A DNA stretch of 64,000 nt from JAIBJN01 sp963847985 (GCA_963847985.1 CAWKBS010000008.1:558001-622000), one strand, 5' to 3'; shown: positions 41,698 through 52,898, numbered from the stretch's first letter. The notes: a model not told the origin generated them from the sequence alone. Program-made: numbers and translations.

Positions 41698-43239
41698 GTG
41701 AAGCTACGCCCCGAAGAGATCACGTCGATCCTCAAGCAGCGCATCGAGGCCTACGACGTCGAGACCGACCTCGCCGAGGTCGGCACCGTCCTCCAGATCG
41801 GCGACGGGATCGCCCGCGTCTACGGCCTGGAGAGCTGCATGGCGATGGAGATGGTCGAGCTCGAGCACGGCGTCACCGGCATCGCGCTCAACCTCGAGGA
41901 GGACAACGTCGGCGTCGCGCTCTTCGGCGAGTGGGAGAAGGTCGCCGAGGGCCAGACCGTGAAGCGCACCGGCAAGGTCATGAGCGTCCCGGTCGGCGAC
42001 GAGCTGATCGGCCGCATCGTCAACCCGCTCGGCATCCCGCTCGACGGCCAGGGCCCGTTGAACGCCTCCGACAGCCGGCTTCTCGAGTTCAAGGCGCCGG
42101 GGGTCGTCAACCGGCAGCCCGTGGCCCAGCCGCTCCAGACGGGGATCAAGGCGATCGACTCGATGATCCCGATCGGCCGCGGCCAGCGCGAGCTCGTGAT
42201 CGGCGATCGCTCGACCGGGAAGACGGCGATCCTGATCGACACGATCCTGAACCAGCGCGGCCAGGACATGATCTGCATCTACGTGGCGATCGGCCAGAAG
42301 GCCTCGACGGTGGCGCAGGTCTACGAGCGCCTCAAGGAGGCGGGGGCGATGGACTACACGATCATCGTCACGGCCTCGGCGACCGAGGCGGCGCCGATCA
42401 AGTGGATGGCGCCGTACGCCGGCACCGCCATGGGCGAGCACTTCCTCTACAACGGCAAGCACGCCGTCTGCATGTACGACGACCTCTCGAAGCACGCCGA
42501 CGCCTACCGGCAGATGTCGCTGCTGCTCCGCCGGCCCCCGGGCCGCGAGGCGTTCCCCGGCGACGTCTTCTACCTGCACTCGCGCCTGCTCGAGCGCTCC
42601 TGCAAGCTCTCCGACAAGCTCGGCGGCGGCTCGCTCACGGCGCTGCCCGTGATCGAGACGCAGGCGGGCGACGTCTCCGCGTACATCCCGACCAACGTCA
42701 TCTCGATCACGGACGGGCAGATCTTCCTCGAGTCCGACCTCTTCTTCTCGGGCGTGCGCCCGGCGATCAACGTCGGCATCTCCGTGAGCCGCGTCGGCGG
42801 GAACGCGCAGACGAAGGCGATGAAGAAGGTCGCCGGCCGCCTGCGCCTCGACCTCGCGCAGTACCGCGAGCTGGAGGCCTTCGCGCAGTTCGGCTCCGAG
42901 CTCGACCCGCAGACCCAGCGCACGCTCGCGCTGGGCGAGCGCATGGTCTCGACGCTCAACCAGGCGCAGTACCAGCCGTGGCCGCTCGACGAGCAGGTGA
43001 TCGCCATCTTCGCCGGCATCCAGGGCCTGCTCGACGACATCCCGCCGGACCAGGTGCCGCGCTTCCAGGAGGAGCTGCGCGAGTATCTGCGCACCGACGG
43101 GACCGTGTACGCGGGCATTCGCGACTCGGGCGACTTCCCCGACGAGGCCCAGGCCGCAGCGCGCGAGCGGATCGAGGGCTTCAAGCAGAGCTTCTCCGTG
43201 CACGAGGAGGGGCCGGCGCGTGCGATGCCCCGCGACTAG
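41698..43239 (+). CDS. atpA: ATP synthase F1 subunit alpha
   Basis: A 513-residue non-catalytic nucleotide-binding subunit. Walker A is GDRSTGKT (about residues 169-176) with Gln at the typical alpha position upstream; PAINVGISVSRVGG and FAQFGSELD are family signatures. GTG 41698 is 11 bases after AAGGAG. It is followed by atpG after 11 bases, normal operon spacing. Confidence 0.97.
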   Translation: MKLRPEEITSILKQRIEAYDVETDLAEVGTVLQIGDGIARVYGLESCMAMEMVELEHGVTGIALNLEEDNVGVALFGEWEKVAEGQTVKRTGKVMSVPVGDELIGRIVNPLGIPLDGQGPLNASDSRLLEFKAPGVVNRQPVAQPLQTGIKAIDSMIPIGRGQRELVIGDRSTGKTAILIDTILNQRGQDMICIYVAIGQKASTVAQVYERLKEAGAMDYTIIVTASATEAAPIKWMAPYAGTAMGEHFLYNGKHAVCMYDDLSKHADAYRQMSLLLRRPPGREAFPGDVFYLHSRLLERSCKLSDKLGGGSLTALPVIETQAGDVSAYIPTNVISITDGQIFLESDLFFSGVRPAINVGISVSRVGGNAQTKAMKKVAGRLRLDLAQYRELEAFAQFGSELDPQTQRTLALGERMVSTLNQAQYQPWPLDEQVIAIFAGIQGLLDDIPPDQVPRFQEELREYLRTDGTVYAGIRDSGDFPDEAQAAARERIEGFKQSFSVHEEGPARAMPRD

Positions 43240-43250
43240 CGTACCCTTGC

Positions 43251-44141
43251 ATGGCCACCGTCCAGGACATCAAGCGGCGGCTCCGCTCCGTCCGCAACAC
43301 GCGGAAGATCACGAAGGCGATGGAGCTCGTCGCCGCCGCGAAGCTGCGGCGCGCCGAGACCAGGATCGGAGCGCTGCGGCCCTACGCCGAGCGGATGCGC
43401 GAGCTGATGATCGGAACGGCGCGCGCCACCCCGGCGCGCGGCTTCCCGCTGCTCGAGGCGCGCGACCCGGTGCAGTCCGTGGCGATCCTGCCGCTGACCG
43501 GGGACCGCGGCCTCGCGGGGGCGTTCAACGCGCAGATCGTCCGCCGCGCGCTCCAGCTCGAGCGCGAGGTGCGGGCCGGCGGCGCCGACGTCCGCTGGGT
43601 CGTGGTCGGCAAGAAGGGGCGCTCGACGCTGCGCTTCCGCCGCTACGACATCGAGCAGGCGTGGGTCGACTTCACCGACCGACCGGTCTACGCCGATGCG
43701 GTCGCCATCGCCAAGAAGCTCGCCGACCTCTTCGTCGACCGCGAGGTCGACCGCGTCGTCATGGTCTACAACCACTACGTCTCCCCGCTGACGCAGACCG
43801 TGAGCGTCGAGGACGTGCTCCCGATCCCGCGCACGCTGCTCGAGGAGGAGGAGAAGAGCGCCTACGAGATCGCGCTCGAGGGGGACTTCATCTACGAGCC
43901 GGAGCCGGAGGAGATCCTGGCGCGCCTGCTGCCGACGTACCTCGAGACGACCGTCTACCGCGCGCTGCTCGAGTCGGCCGCCTCCGAGCACGGCGCGCGC
44001 ATGACGGCGATGCGGAACGCGTCCAAGAACGCCGGCGATCTGATCGACCGCCTCACGCTCGACATGAACCGGGCCCGCCAGTCGGAGATCACGCAGGAGA
44101 TCCTCGAAGTCGTCGCGGGCGCCGACGCGCTCACGCAGTGA
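43251..44141 (+). CDS. atpG: ATP synthase F1 subunit gamma
   Basis: A 296-residue central-shaft subunit. The N-terminal IKRRLRSVRNTRKITKAMELVAA-type helix and the C-terminal MRNASKNAGDLIDRLTLDMNRARQ helix form the coiled coil (both seen here in parts), and TGDRGLAGAFN is the conserved foot. In most bacteria atpD follows at once; here a weak GC hairpin (44155-44170) and a kelch-protein gene follow, ending the first ATP synthase block. Confidence 0.96.
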   Translation: MATVQDIKRRLRSVRNTRKITKAMELVAAAKLRRAETRIGALRPYAERMRELMIGTARATPARGFPLLEARDPVQSVAILPLTGDRGLAGAFNAQIVRRALQLEREVRAGGADVRWVVVGKKGRSTLRFRRYDIEQAWVDFTDRPVYADAVAIAKKLADLFVDREVDRVVMVYNHYVSPLTQTVSVEDVLPIPRTLLEEEEKSAYEIALEGDFIYEPEPEEILARLLPTYLETTVYRALLESAASEHGARMTAMRNASKNAGDLIDRLTLDMNRARQSEITQEILEVVAGADALTQ

Positions 44142-44178
44142 CGGCCTAACGGTTGCGCCCGGAGGGGCGTCTCACTTG

Positions 44179-45117
44179 ATGATGCGAGTGTTCGCCGTTC
44201 TGCTCGCCGTCGTCGCGTTCGTGGCGCTGGCCGCCGTCTTCGGGGCCCTGGGCGACGGGGGCGACGAGGCCGACGCGGCGCCGTGGACGTTCGGCGAGTC
44301 GATGTCCCAGCGGCGGAGCTACGTCGCCGCCGCGGACATCGAAGGCGGCGTGTACGCGGCGGGCGGGATGGTGGGGGAGACCGGCCGGCCGCTCGACCTG
44401 CTCGCGCGCTACGACCCCGAGGCCGACTCCTGGCAGACCCTCCGGCGCATGCCCGAGCCCGTGCGGGCGGCGGCGGCGGCGGCGGTCGACGGCGTCCTCT
44501 ACGTGATGGGCGGCTCGACCGCCGACGGGAACACGGACGCCCTGTACGCGTACGACCCGGCGGCGGACTCGTGGAGCGAGCGGGCGCCCATGCCCGCGCC
44601 GCGCTTCAACCACGCGGCCGTCGCGCTCGGCGGCAAGGTCTACGTCCTCGGGGGCTTCCACGAGGGGGAGGAGCTGCGCACGGTCGACGTGTACGACCCG
44701 GCCGCCGACTCGTGGTCGGCGGGGCCGGAGCTGCCGTTTGCCAACCATGCCTTCGACGCCGTCGCCTTCGGCGGCGAGATCTGGATGATCGGCGGCCGGC
44801 GCGGCGACGAGATCCTGCGCGACGTTTGGATCCTCGACCCGGCGACGGGCGAGTGGCGGGAAGGGCCGGCCATGCCCGAGCCGATGGAGCTCCTCGGCGC
44901 CGCGGTGGCCGGGGACGAGATCCACGCAGTGTGGGAGAGCACGTACCAGATCTACGACGCCGCCACCGGTGCCTGGCGCGACGGGCCGCGCTCGCTCGTC
45001 ACCCGGCACGGCCTGCAGACCTTCTACCTCGACGGCCTGCTCCTCACGATCGGCGGGTGCACGACGCAGCTCCGCGACAGCCAGGTCGTCGAGCGTCGCG
45101 TCCTCCCTGCGCGCTAA
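44179..45117 (+). CDS. Secreted kelch-repeat protein
   Basis: A 312-residue protein with an N-terminal hydrophobic signal or anchor (residues 3-25) and five to six kelch repeats: YAAGGMVG, YVMGGSTA, YVLGGFHE and WMIGGRRG are the Gly-Gly turns, alternating with DPAADSW-type strands. It should fold as a beta-propeller outside the membrane and bind a protein or glycan. ATG 44179 is taken; the TTG just before is weaker. It opens the insert that splits the ATP synthase genes. Confidence 0.85.
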   Translation: MMRVFAVLLAVVAFVALAAVFGALGDGGDEADAAPWTFGESMSQRRSYVAAADIEGGVYAAGGMVGETGRPLDLLARYDPEADSWQTLRRMPEPVRAAAAAAVDGVLYVMGGSTADGNTDALYAYDPAADSWSERAPMPAPRFNHAAVALGGKVYVLGGFHEGEELRTVDVYDPAADSWSAGPELPFANHAFDAVAFGGEIWMIGGRRGDEILRDVWILDPATGEWREGPAMPEPMELLGAAVAGDEIHAVWESTYQIYDAATGAWRDGPRSLVTRHGLQTFYLDGLLLTIGGCTTQLRDSQVVERRVLPAR

Positions 45118-45204
45118 CTTCGGCAGGCATGGCGCGTCTAAGCAACAAGTGGCCGCCCGGCCAGATCGACGCGCGGCCGTTCGTGAATCAACAGGAGGGC
45201 AGCA

Positions 45205-46872
45205 GTGCACAGAAATAGATGGCTCCTGCTCGTCATGGCACTCGTGGCAGTCCTGTCGCTGACCGCTGTCGGGTGCGGCGGCGACGACGACGACGACGCA
45301 GCCGCCGACGAGACGGGCGCGACAGACACCGGCACCGAGCCGCCGGCCGCGGAGCAGGTGCTCCGCATTGCCTGGAGCACCGAGCCGCCGTCGCTCGACC
45401 CAGGGAAGGCGACGGACACCACGTCCACGAACGTGATCAACGCCCTGATGGATCCGCTCGTGAAGCTCAATCCCGACACGCTCGAGCCCGAGGCGGCGCT
45501 AGCGGAGAGCTGGGAGGTCGACGGGAGTACCGTCACGTTCCACCTCCGCGAGGACGGGACGTGGACGAACGGCGACCCGGTCACGGCACAGGATTTCGTC
45601 TACTCGTGGAAGCGGACGCTGAGCCCCGAGCTCGCGGCCGACTACGCGTACCAGCTGTACGGCGTCGTGGGCGCGGCCGACTACAACGGCTGCGAGGCCG
45701 ACTGCGCGGCCCTCGCCGACGCGGTCGGCGTAACGGCGGTCGACGACTACACGCTCCAGGTCGAGCTGACCTCGGAGCAGCCGTGGTTCCTCGGCCAGGT
45801 CTCGCACCACTCGTTCCTCCCGGTGCACCAGCCGACCGTCGAGCAGTTCGGCGACAACTGGACCGACCCGGAGAACATCGTCACCAACGGCCCGTTCATG
45901 CTCGAGTCGTGGGATCACGAGGCGGCGATCAACCTCGTGAAGAACCCCGACTGGCGCGACGCAGACTCCGTCGCGCTCGAGCGTATCGACGGCTCCATCA
46001 TCGTCGACGGCATCACCAAGGTGCAGGCCTTCGAGGCCGGCGAGGTGGATGTGCTCGACGGCGGCGGGCTCCCGCCCGAGGAGATCGAGCGCCTGAAGAG
46101 CGAGCCGTACTACGAGCAGTACCCGGCTCTGGGGACGTACTACTACGGGTTCAACACCGAGAACGTCGGCCTCGAGCAGCGCAAGGCGATGTCGCTCGCG
46201 ATCAACCGGAAGATCATCACCGACCAGATCGACCGGACCGGCCGCGCGCAGGCCACGGGCATGACGCCCGAGGGCATCAAGGGCTTCGACGTCATCAACC
46301 CGAACTCGCCCTGGCTCCCGGCCGAGGGCGACATGACGCAGGCGCAGGAGCTCATGTCGCAGGCGGCGGACGCCAAGACGAACATCAACCTGTTCCACAA
46401 CGACGCGCCCGGCCACAAGGAGATCGCCGTCGCGGTGCAGTCGATGTGGCAGGAGCTCGGCATCGAGACGACCATCAAGGCGCAGGAGTGGGCCCAGTAC
46501 CTCGAGTTCCTCGGCCCGCCGCCGAACAAGGCGGTCGACGCCTACCGGCTCGGGTGGATCTACGACTTCCCGGATGCCATCAACGGGCTCGAGCTCTTCA
46601 CCTGCGACTCGGGCAACAACAACACCAACTGGTGCAACGAGGAGTACGACGCCCTCGTCGAGGAGGCTCGGGCGACGGTCGACGACGAGGCTCGCTACGA
46701 GCTCTACCGCCAGCTGGAGGGCATCATGTTCGACGAGGCCGGCGAAGTGCCGTTCACGCCGATCATGTGGTACACGTACCCGAACCTCGAGCAGGACTCG
46801 ATTCGGGACACGTTCTTCATCAATCCGCTCGACCAGATCGACTTCACCAAGGTCGTCGTAGCAGGAGGCTAG
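45205..46872 (+). CDS. Oligopeptide ABC transporter substrate-binding lipoprotein
   Basis: A 555-residue family 5 solute-binding protein. The lipobox LTAVGC (Cys24) after a hydrophobic stretch marks a lipoprotein, followed by an Asp-rich linker. VTFHLREDGTWTNGDPVTAQDFVYSW-type blocks (seen as HLREDGTWTNGDPVTAQDF) are classic. It captures peptides for the OppBCDF transporter downstream. GTG 45205 has GGAGGG 5-6 bases upstream. A strong terminator separates it from the permease genes. Confidence 0.94.
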   Translation: MHRNRWLLLVMALVAVLSLTAVGCGGDDDDDAAADETGATDTGTEPPAAEQVLRIAWSTEPPSLDPGKATDTTSTNVINALMDPLVKLNPDTLEPEAALAESWEVDGSTVTFHLREDGTWTNGDPVTAQDFVYSWKRTLSPELAADYAYQLYGVVGAADYNGCEADCAALADAVGVTAVDDYTLQVELTSEQPWFLGQVSHHSFLPVHQPTVEQFGDNWTDPENIVTNGPFMLESWDHEAAINLVKNPDWRDADSVALERIDGSIIVDGITKVQAFEAGEVDVLDGGGLPPEEIERLKSEPYYEQYPALGTYYYGFNTENVGLEQRKAMSLAINRKIITDQIDRTGRAQATGMTPEGIKGFDVINPNSPWLPAEGDMTQAQELMSQAADAKTNINLFHNDAPGHKEIAVAVQSMWQELGIETTIKAQEWAQYLEFLGPPPNKAVDAYRLGWIYDFPDAINGLELFTCDSGNNNTNWCNEEYDALVEEARATVDDEARYELYRQLEGIMFDEAGEVPFTPIMWYTYPNLEQDSIRDTFFINPLDQIDFTKVVVAGG

Positions 46873-46895
46873 GAGCGGAGGATCGACGAGATGAC

Positions 46896-46930
46896 AGGCG
46901 GGGCGCTCAGGCGCCCCGCCTGCTCTTGTT
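46896..46930 (+). terminator. Intrinsic terminator after the substrate-binding gene
   Basis: Perfect 11-base arms AGGCGGGGCGC (46896-46906) and GCGCCCCGCCT (46911-46921) with a TCAG loop are followed by GCTCTTGTT. The hairpin is very stable and partly T-rich after it. It lets the binding protein be made in excess of the permease. Confidence 0.85.
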
Positions 46931-46958
46931 GCCAATCCGTGTCCATCGGGTAGACAAT
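46929..46958 (+). promoter_or_regulatory. Promoter for permease genes
   Basis: TTGCCA (46929-46934) and TAGACA (46951-46956, or GACAAT 46953-46958) are spaced by 16-18 bases and end about 9 bases before ATG 46967. Together with the terminator just upstream this gives the permease operon its own start. No ribosome site is obvious, so the message may be nearly leaderless. Confidence 0.5.
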
Positions 46959-46966
46959 CCAGTCAG

Positions 46967-47905
46967 ATGGCAGCGTTCATCATCAGGAGGGTCGTCTGGA
47001 CTATCCCCGTGATCCTCCTGGTCATCTTCATGATCTTCATGATGATGCGGCAGATCGAGGGGAACCCGTTCCGCCGCACCGAGCGGGCCGTGCCGCCGCA
47101 GGTGCAGGCCAACCTCGAGCGGAAGTTCAACCTCGACGAGCCCGTGTACATGCAGTACCTGCTCTACGTGAAGGGTGTGTTCACGTTCGACCTGGGCCCG
47201 TCGCTGACGCAGACCGACCGAAGCGTGACGGAGATCGTGAAGGAGCACTTCCCGCGCTCGTTGAAGCTCGGCCTGCTCGCCTTCATGTGGGCGATCCTGT
47301 TCGGGATACCGGCGGGGGTGATCGCGGCCCTCAGGCCGAACTCGCTGTACGACTACATACTCATGCTCTTCTCGAACATCGGCTTCGCCCTGCCCGCGTT
47401 CTTCGTGGCGACGCTGTTCATCTACTACTTCGCGGTCAAGGCAAGTCTCGTCCCGACATCGGGGTGGCCGCTCGGTTTCTGGGAGCTGGACTCGCGCGTG
47501 CTCCTCCCGTCGCTCGCCCTCGCGCTCTACCCGATGGCGTACTTCGCGAGGCTCGTGCGCGGGACGATGCTCGAGACGATGCAGCAGGACTACGTCCGCA
47601 CGGCGCGCGCCAAGGGGCTGCGCTGGAAGAGCATCGTCACGCGCCACGTCTTCCGGAACTCGCTCATCCCGGTGGTAACCGCGACGGCTCCGCTCTTCGG
47701 GCTCGTCATCACGGGGACGTTCGTGATCGAGGTGATCTTCTCGGTTCCAGGGATCGGCAGGTACTTCATCAACTCCGTGTCTGCTCGCGACTACTCCGTC
47801 GTGATGGGCATCACCGTGCTGACTTCGCTCATCGTGATCCTCTTGAACCTCGTCGTGGACATCGCCTACGGGTTCCTCGATCCGAGGACGAGGACGAGCC
47901 GGTGA
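46967..47905 (+). CDS. Oligopeptide ABC transporter permease (OppB-like)
   Basis: A 312-residue permease with six helices. DYVRTARAKGLRWKSIVTRHVFRNSL (split DYVRTARAKGL and RHVFRNSLIP) is the EAA loop contacting the ATPases. The N-terminal RRVVWTIPVI helix and the loop with FNLDEP are typical of OppB/DppB. It follows its own promoter and precedes OppC-like gene by 7 bases. Confidence 0.93.
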   Translation: MAAFIIRRVVWTIPVILLVIFMIFMMMRQIEGNPFRRTERAVPPQVQANLERKFNLDEPVYMQYLLYVKGVFTFDLGPSLTQTDRSVTEIVKEHFPRSLKLGLLAFMWAILFGIPAGVIAALRPNSLYDYILMLFSNIGFALPAFFVATLFIYYFAVKASLVPTSGWPLGFWELDSRVLLPSLALALYPMAYFARLVRGTMLETMQQDYVRTARAKGLRWKSIVTRHVFRNSLIPVVTATAPLFGLVITGTFVIEVIFSVPGIGRYFINSVSARDYSVVMGITVLTSLIVILLNLVVDIAYGFLDPRTRTSR

Positions 47906-47912
47906 CCGACTG

Positions 47913-48878
47913 ATGGCTGTCAACCCGCGCGAAGCGGCGACGCTCGAGCCGCATACCTCGGCTCCGCCGCTCCTCGAGACGGCCGGCGCTCCGATCCGCC
48001 AGACGTCGCTCTGGCGCGATGCGTACCGCCGTTACCTGCGGAACAAGGGCGCGGTCGCGTCGGCGGTCCTCTTCGTGATCATCGTCCTCTACTGCTTCCT
48101 GATTCCCGGGTTCTGGTTCGTCCCCGGGATCTGGACAACGATCTTCGACATCGACCCGAACCAGGTCAACTTCCTCGAGACGTACCTGCCGCCGTCGCTC
48201 GAGCACCCGTTCGGCACCGACCAGTTCGGCCGCGACCTCTTCACCCGCGTCGCGAAGGGCGGCCAGGTCTCGATCGGGATCGGGTTCGCGGCCACGATAG
48301 CCATCCTCGTGATCGGCATCGCCTACGGCTCGATCTCGGGATTCGTCGGCGGCAGGCTCGACAACGCGATGATGCGCTTCCTGGACGCGCTCTACGGCCT
48401 GCCGTACCTGCCCTTCGCGATCCTGGCGCTGGCGATCATCGGCACAGTGACCTTCTGGACGATGGTGGTGGCGCTGACGATCGCGAGCTGGTTCACCGCG
48501 GCGCGCATCGTCAGGGGCCAGGTGATCACGCTCAAGGAGAACGACTACGTGCGCGCGGCGCATGCCGTCGGCGCGCGCTGGCACCGGGTCCTGACGCGCC
48601 ACCTCCTGCCGAACACGCTGGGCGTGCTCATCATCGCGGTCTTCCTCGAGCTCCCCGCCGTCGTCCTCGGCGAGGCGTTCCTCTCCTTCATCGGGCTCGG
48701 CATCAACCCGCCCGACGCCTCCTGGGGCTCGCTGGCGAGCGAGGGCCGGCAGTCCTACCAGACGCATCCGCTCGAGCTCTGGATCCCGTGCATCTTCATC
48801 GCGACGCTCGTCCTCTGCGCGAACTTCATCGCCGACGGGCTGCGCGATGCCCTCGACCCGCGCACCAGGGAGACCTAG
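47913..48878 (+). CDS. Oligopeptide ABC transporter permease (OppC-like)
   Basis: A 321-residue second permease. An extended cytoplasmic N-terminus leads to helices starting near residue 45; HPFGTDQFGRDLFTRV is the OppC/DppC signature, and DYVRAAHAVGARWHRVLTRH the EAA loop. GLGINPPDASWGSL near the end is also typical. It forms the heterodimer with the previous product. Confidence 0.93.
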   Translation: MAVNPREAATLEPHTSAPPLLETAGAPIRQTSLWRDAYRRYLRNKGAVASAVLFVIIVLYCFLIPGFWFVPGIWTTIFDIDPNQVNFLETYLPPSLEHPFGTDQFGRDLFTRVAKGGQVSIGIGFAATIAILVIGIAYGSISGFVGGRLDNAMMRFLDALYGLPYLPFAILALAIIGTVTFWTMVVALTIASWFTAARIVRGQVITLKENDYVRAAHAVGARWHRVLTRHLLPNTLGVLIIAVFLELPAVVLGEAFLSFIGLGINPPDASWGSLASEGRQSYQTHPLELWIPCIFIATLVLCANFIADGLRDALDPRTRET

Positions 48879-48882
48879 ACGC

Positions 48883-49893
48883 GTGGCCCTCCTCGAGGTC
48901 GAGAACCTCAAGACACACTTCTTCACCCGCGAGGGCGTCGTGCAGGCCGTCGACGGCGTCTCCTTCTCGGTCGAGGAGAAGAGGACGCTCGGGATCGTCG
49001 GTGAGTCCGGCTGCGGCAAGTCAGTGACCGCGCTCTCGATCATGGGCCTGATCCCGAAGCCTCCCGCCAGGATCGTCGACGGTTCGGTCCGGTTCGACGG
49101 GCGCGACCTGGCGACGCTCGCCGAGCGCGACCTCGAGGACGTCCGCGGCAAGGAGATCGCCATGATCTTCCAGGACCCGATGACGTCTCTCAACCCGACG
49201 TTCAAGATCAGGACGCAGATCACGGAGACGCTCCTCCGCCATTTCGATATGTCGAAGGGCGCCGCCCGCCAGCGCGCGATCGAGCTCCTGGAGGAGGTGG
49301 GGATCCCGAAAGCCGCCGAGCGGCTCGACGACTACCCGCACCAGTTCTCGGGCGGTATGCGCCAGCGCGTGATGATCGCCATTGCGCTCTCGTGCAACCC
49401 GCGGCTCTTGATCGCCGACGAGCCGACCACCGCGCTCGACGTGACGATCCAGGCGCAGATCCTCGACCTGCTCGAACGGCTGCGCGAGGAGCACCGCATG
49501 GCGCTCATCATCATCACGCACGACATGGGCGTGATCGCCGAGGCCGCCGACGACGTGGCCGTCATGTACGCCGGCCAGATCGTCGAGCAGGCGCCCGTGC
49601 TCGAGTTGTTCGACCGGCCCGAGCACCCGTACACGGAGGCGCTGCTCGGCGCCCTGCCTCAGCTCGAGGGCTCGGACATCCGCGAGGGCAGGCTCACGGC
49701 GATCCCGGGCCGCCCGCCCGACCTGGTCGGACCACCGGAAGGCTGCCGCTTCGCCGCCCGCTGCCCCTACCAGGCCGAGGACGCGTGCGCCACGCAGCCG
49801 CAGGGCCTCCGCGAGGTGCGGCCCGGCCACCTCGTCCGCTCGGCGCATCCGACGACGGAGCGGGGCCGTTCCCGCGAGCCGGTGACGACGTGA
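48883..49893 (+). CDS. Oligopeptide ABC transporter ATPase (OppD-like)
   Basis: A 336-residue ATPase: Walker A GESGCGKS, Q-loop IFQDPMTSLNP, signature FSGGMRQRVMIA, Walker B LLIADEPTTALD and His-switch THDMG. The C-terminal CRFAARCPYQAEDAC Cys cluster is the Opp/Dpp-type end domain. GTG 48883 begins at the first strand. The TGA overlaps the OppF GTG. Confidence 0.95.
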   Translation: MALLEVENLKTHFFTREGVVQAVDGVSFSVEEKRTLGIVGESGCGKSVTALSIMGLIPKPPARIVDGSVRFDGRDLATLAERDLEDVRGKEIAMIFQDPMTSLNPTFKIRTQITETLLRHFDMSKGAARQRAIELLEEVGIPKAAERLDDYPHQFSGGMRQRVMIAIALSCNPRLLIADEPTTALDVTIQAQILDLLERLREEHRMALIIITHDMGVIAEAADDVAVMYAGQIVEQAPVLELFDRPEHPYTEALLGALPQLEGSDIREGRLTAIPGRPPDLVGPPEGCRFAARCPYQAEDACATQPQGLREVRPGHLVRSAHPTTERGRSREPVTT

Positions 49894-50786
49894 GCGAGGC
49901 CCCCGTAACCGTTCCGAGCGCGAGCCCGAACGGCACCCTGCTCGAGGTCACCGGCCTCGAGAAGCACTTCCCCGTGCGCAAGGGGATCCTCTGGGAGAGG
50001 ACGGTCGGGTTCGTGAAGGCGGTGGACGGGGTCTCCTTCGCGATCCCGGAGGGAAAGACGCTCGGTCTGGTGGGCGAGTCGGGGTCGGGAAAGTCGACGA
50101 CCGGCTACTGCATCCTCCAGCTCATGAGGGCCACCGGCGGCTCGATCCGCTTCCAGGACCGCGAGCTGACCGGGCTGAAGGGCGAGGATCTCCGCCGGAT
50201 GCGGCAGGACATGCAGATCGTCTTCCAGGACCCGTACTCGTCCCTCGATCCCCGCATGACCGTCGGCGGCATCGTCGCCGAGCCCCTCGAGGTGCATTCG
50301 ATCGGGACGCGGAAGGGCCGCCAGGAGCGCGTGCGCCGCCTGCTCGAGGTGGTCGGTTTCAACCCGAACTTCACGAACCGCTATCCGCACGAGTTCTCCG
50401 GCGGCCAGCGCCAGCGGATCGGGATCGCGCGCGCGCTCGCGCTCAGCCCCAAGCTGATCATCTGCGACGAGCCCGTCTCCGCGCTCGACGTGTCCATCCA
50501 GGCCCAGATCCTCAACCTGCTCAAGGACCTGCAGCGGGACTTCGGGCTCACGTACCTCTTCATCTCCCACGACCTCGCCGTCGTGCGGACGATGGCCGAC
50601 GAGATCGCCGTGATGCACCAGGGCAAGCTCGTCGAGGTCGGGCCGGCGGAGCAGGTCTACACGAGCCCGAAGGACGAGTACACACGGGCGCTCTTCGCCG
50701 CCGTGCCGGTTCCCGATCCGCGCCGCCAGCGCGAGCGGAAAGCCGAGCGCGCCCGCCTCAGGCTCGAGCGCACGACCCGGATGTAA
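49890..50786 (+). CDS. Oligopeptide ABC transporter ATPase (OppF-like)
   Basis: A 298-residue partner ATPase: Walker A GESGSGKST, IVFQDPYSSLDPRM, FSGGQRQRIGIARALA, Walker B LIICDEPVSALD and SHDLAVV. VDGVSFAIPEGKTLGLV precedes. It ends without the Cys cluster of OppD, as usual for OppF. GTG 49890 overlaps the OppD stop. The operon ends here, 57 bases before the anti-sigma-like gene. Confidence 0.95.
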   Translation: MSEAPVTVPSASPNGTLLEVTGLEKHFPVRKGILWERTVGFVKAVDGVSFAIPEGKTLGLVGESGSGKSTTGYCILQLMRATGGSIRFQDRELTGLKGEDLRRMRQDMQIVFQDPYSSLDPRMTVGGIVAEPLEVHSIGTRKGRQERVRRLLEVVGFNPNFTNRYPHEFSGGQRQRIGIARALALSPKLIICDEPVSALDVSIQAQILNLLKDLQRDFGLTYLFISHDLAVVRTMADEIAVMHQGKLVEVGPAEQVYTSPKDEYTRALFAAVPVPDPRRQRERKAERARLRLERTTRM

Positions 50787-50843
50787 CGGTCTCGCGTCCG
50801 TTTGCCGACCTAACCTCCACGTGCCGCTATCGTCTGAGAAGTT

Positions 50844-51404
50844 ATGGCTGGTAAAGACCCGCTGACCCTGGGCGGCTTCTGCGATCGTGCCCGTGAGTGG
50901 ACGTCGCTGCGCGTCGACGGCGAGCTGTCGCCCCTCGAGGAGGAGCTCCTGGAGCGCCATCTCGAGTTTTGCGACGACTGCCGCGCGTTCGAGGACGACG
51001 TGCGCTGGGCGACGGACGTGCTCCGCCTGACGCCCCAGGAGCGGCCGGCTCGCCGCCTGACGCTGCCGGTCCAGCCGGCGCGGGTCAGCCGCCGCCGCCT
51101 GACTGCGGTCGCTGCGGCCGCCGCGCTCGCGCTCGGCGCCCTCGTCGGCGCCGTCGTCGACCGACCGTCCTCGCAGGCGCCGCCGAGCGGCCCCACCGAG
51201 GTCAGCCTCCTCTCCAACGAGGCGAAGGAGCTCCGCGACCTGCCGCGCACGCGGCTGCTGACGCCGGCTCCGGTGCCCGCGCCGCCGTCGAACCCGCCCG
51301 AAGGCGTCATCTTAGCCTCGGTCGGCAGAGGGCCGCCGACGGCCCTCGGATACACTCCTGGTGGCCGCCAAGGCCATCCTTCCACGCGATCACCCAGGAG
51401 ATCC
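50844..51404 (+). CDS. Zinc-finger (zf-HC2) anti-sigma-like membrane protein without its own stop
   Basis: About 187 residues. CDRAREW then HLEFCDDC (Cys13, His39, Cys43, Cys46) form the zf-HC2 pattern of ZAS anti-sigma factors; a membrane helix spans about residues 88-105, then a Pro/Ser-rich tail. No cognate sigma factor is next to it. The reading frame has no stop before atpD and runs in frame through the atpD ATG at 51405, making one open frame of 684 codons. TATCGT (50828-50833) ends 10 bases before its ATG. Confidence 0.72.

Positions 51405-52898
<1,494 letters not shown>

Noticed and set aside
45129..45218. A 29-codon ORF overlapping the start of the oligopeptide-binding protein
   Set aside because: No ribosome site, out of frame with the gene, and its sequence looks random; probably chance.
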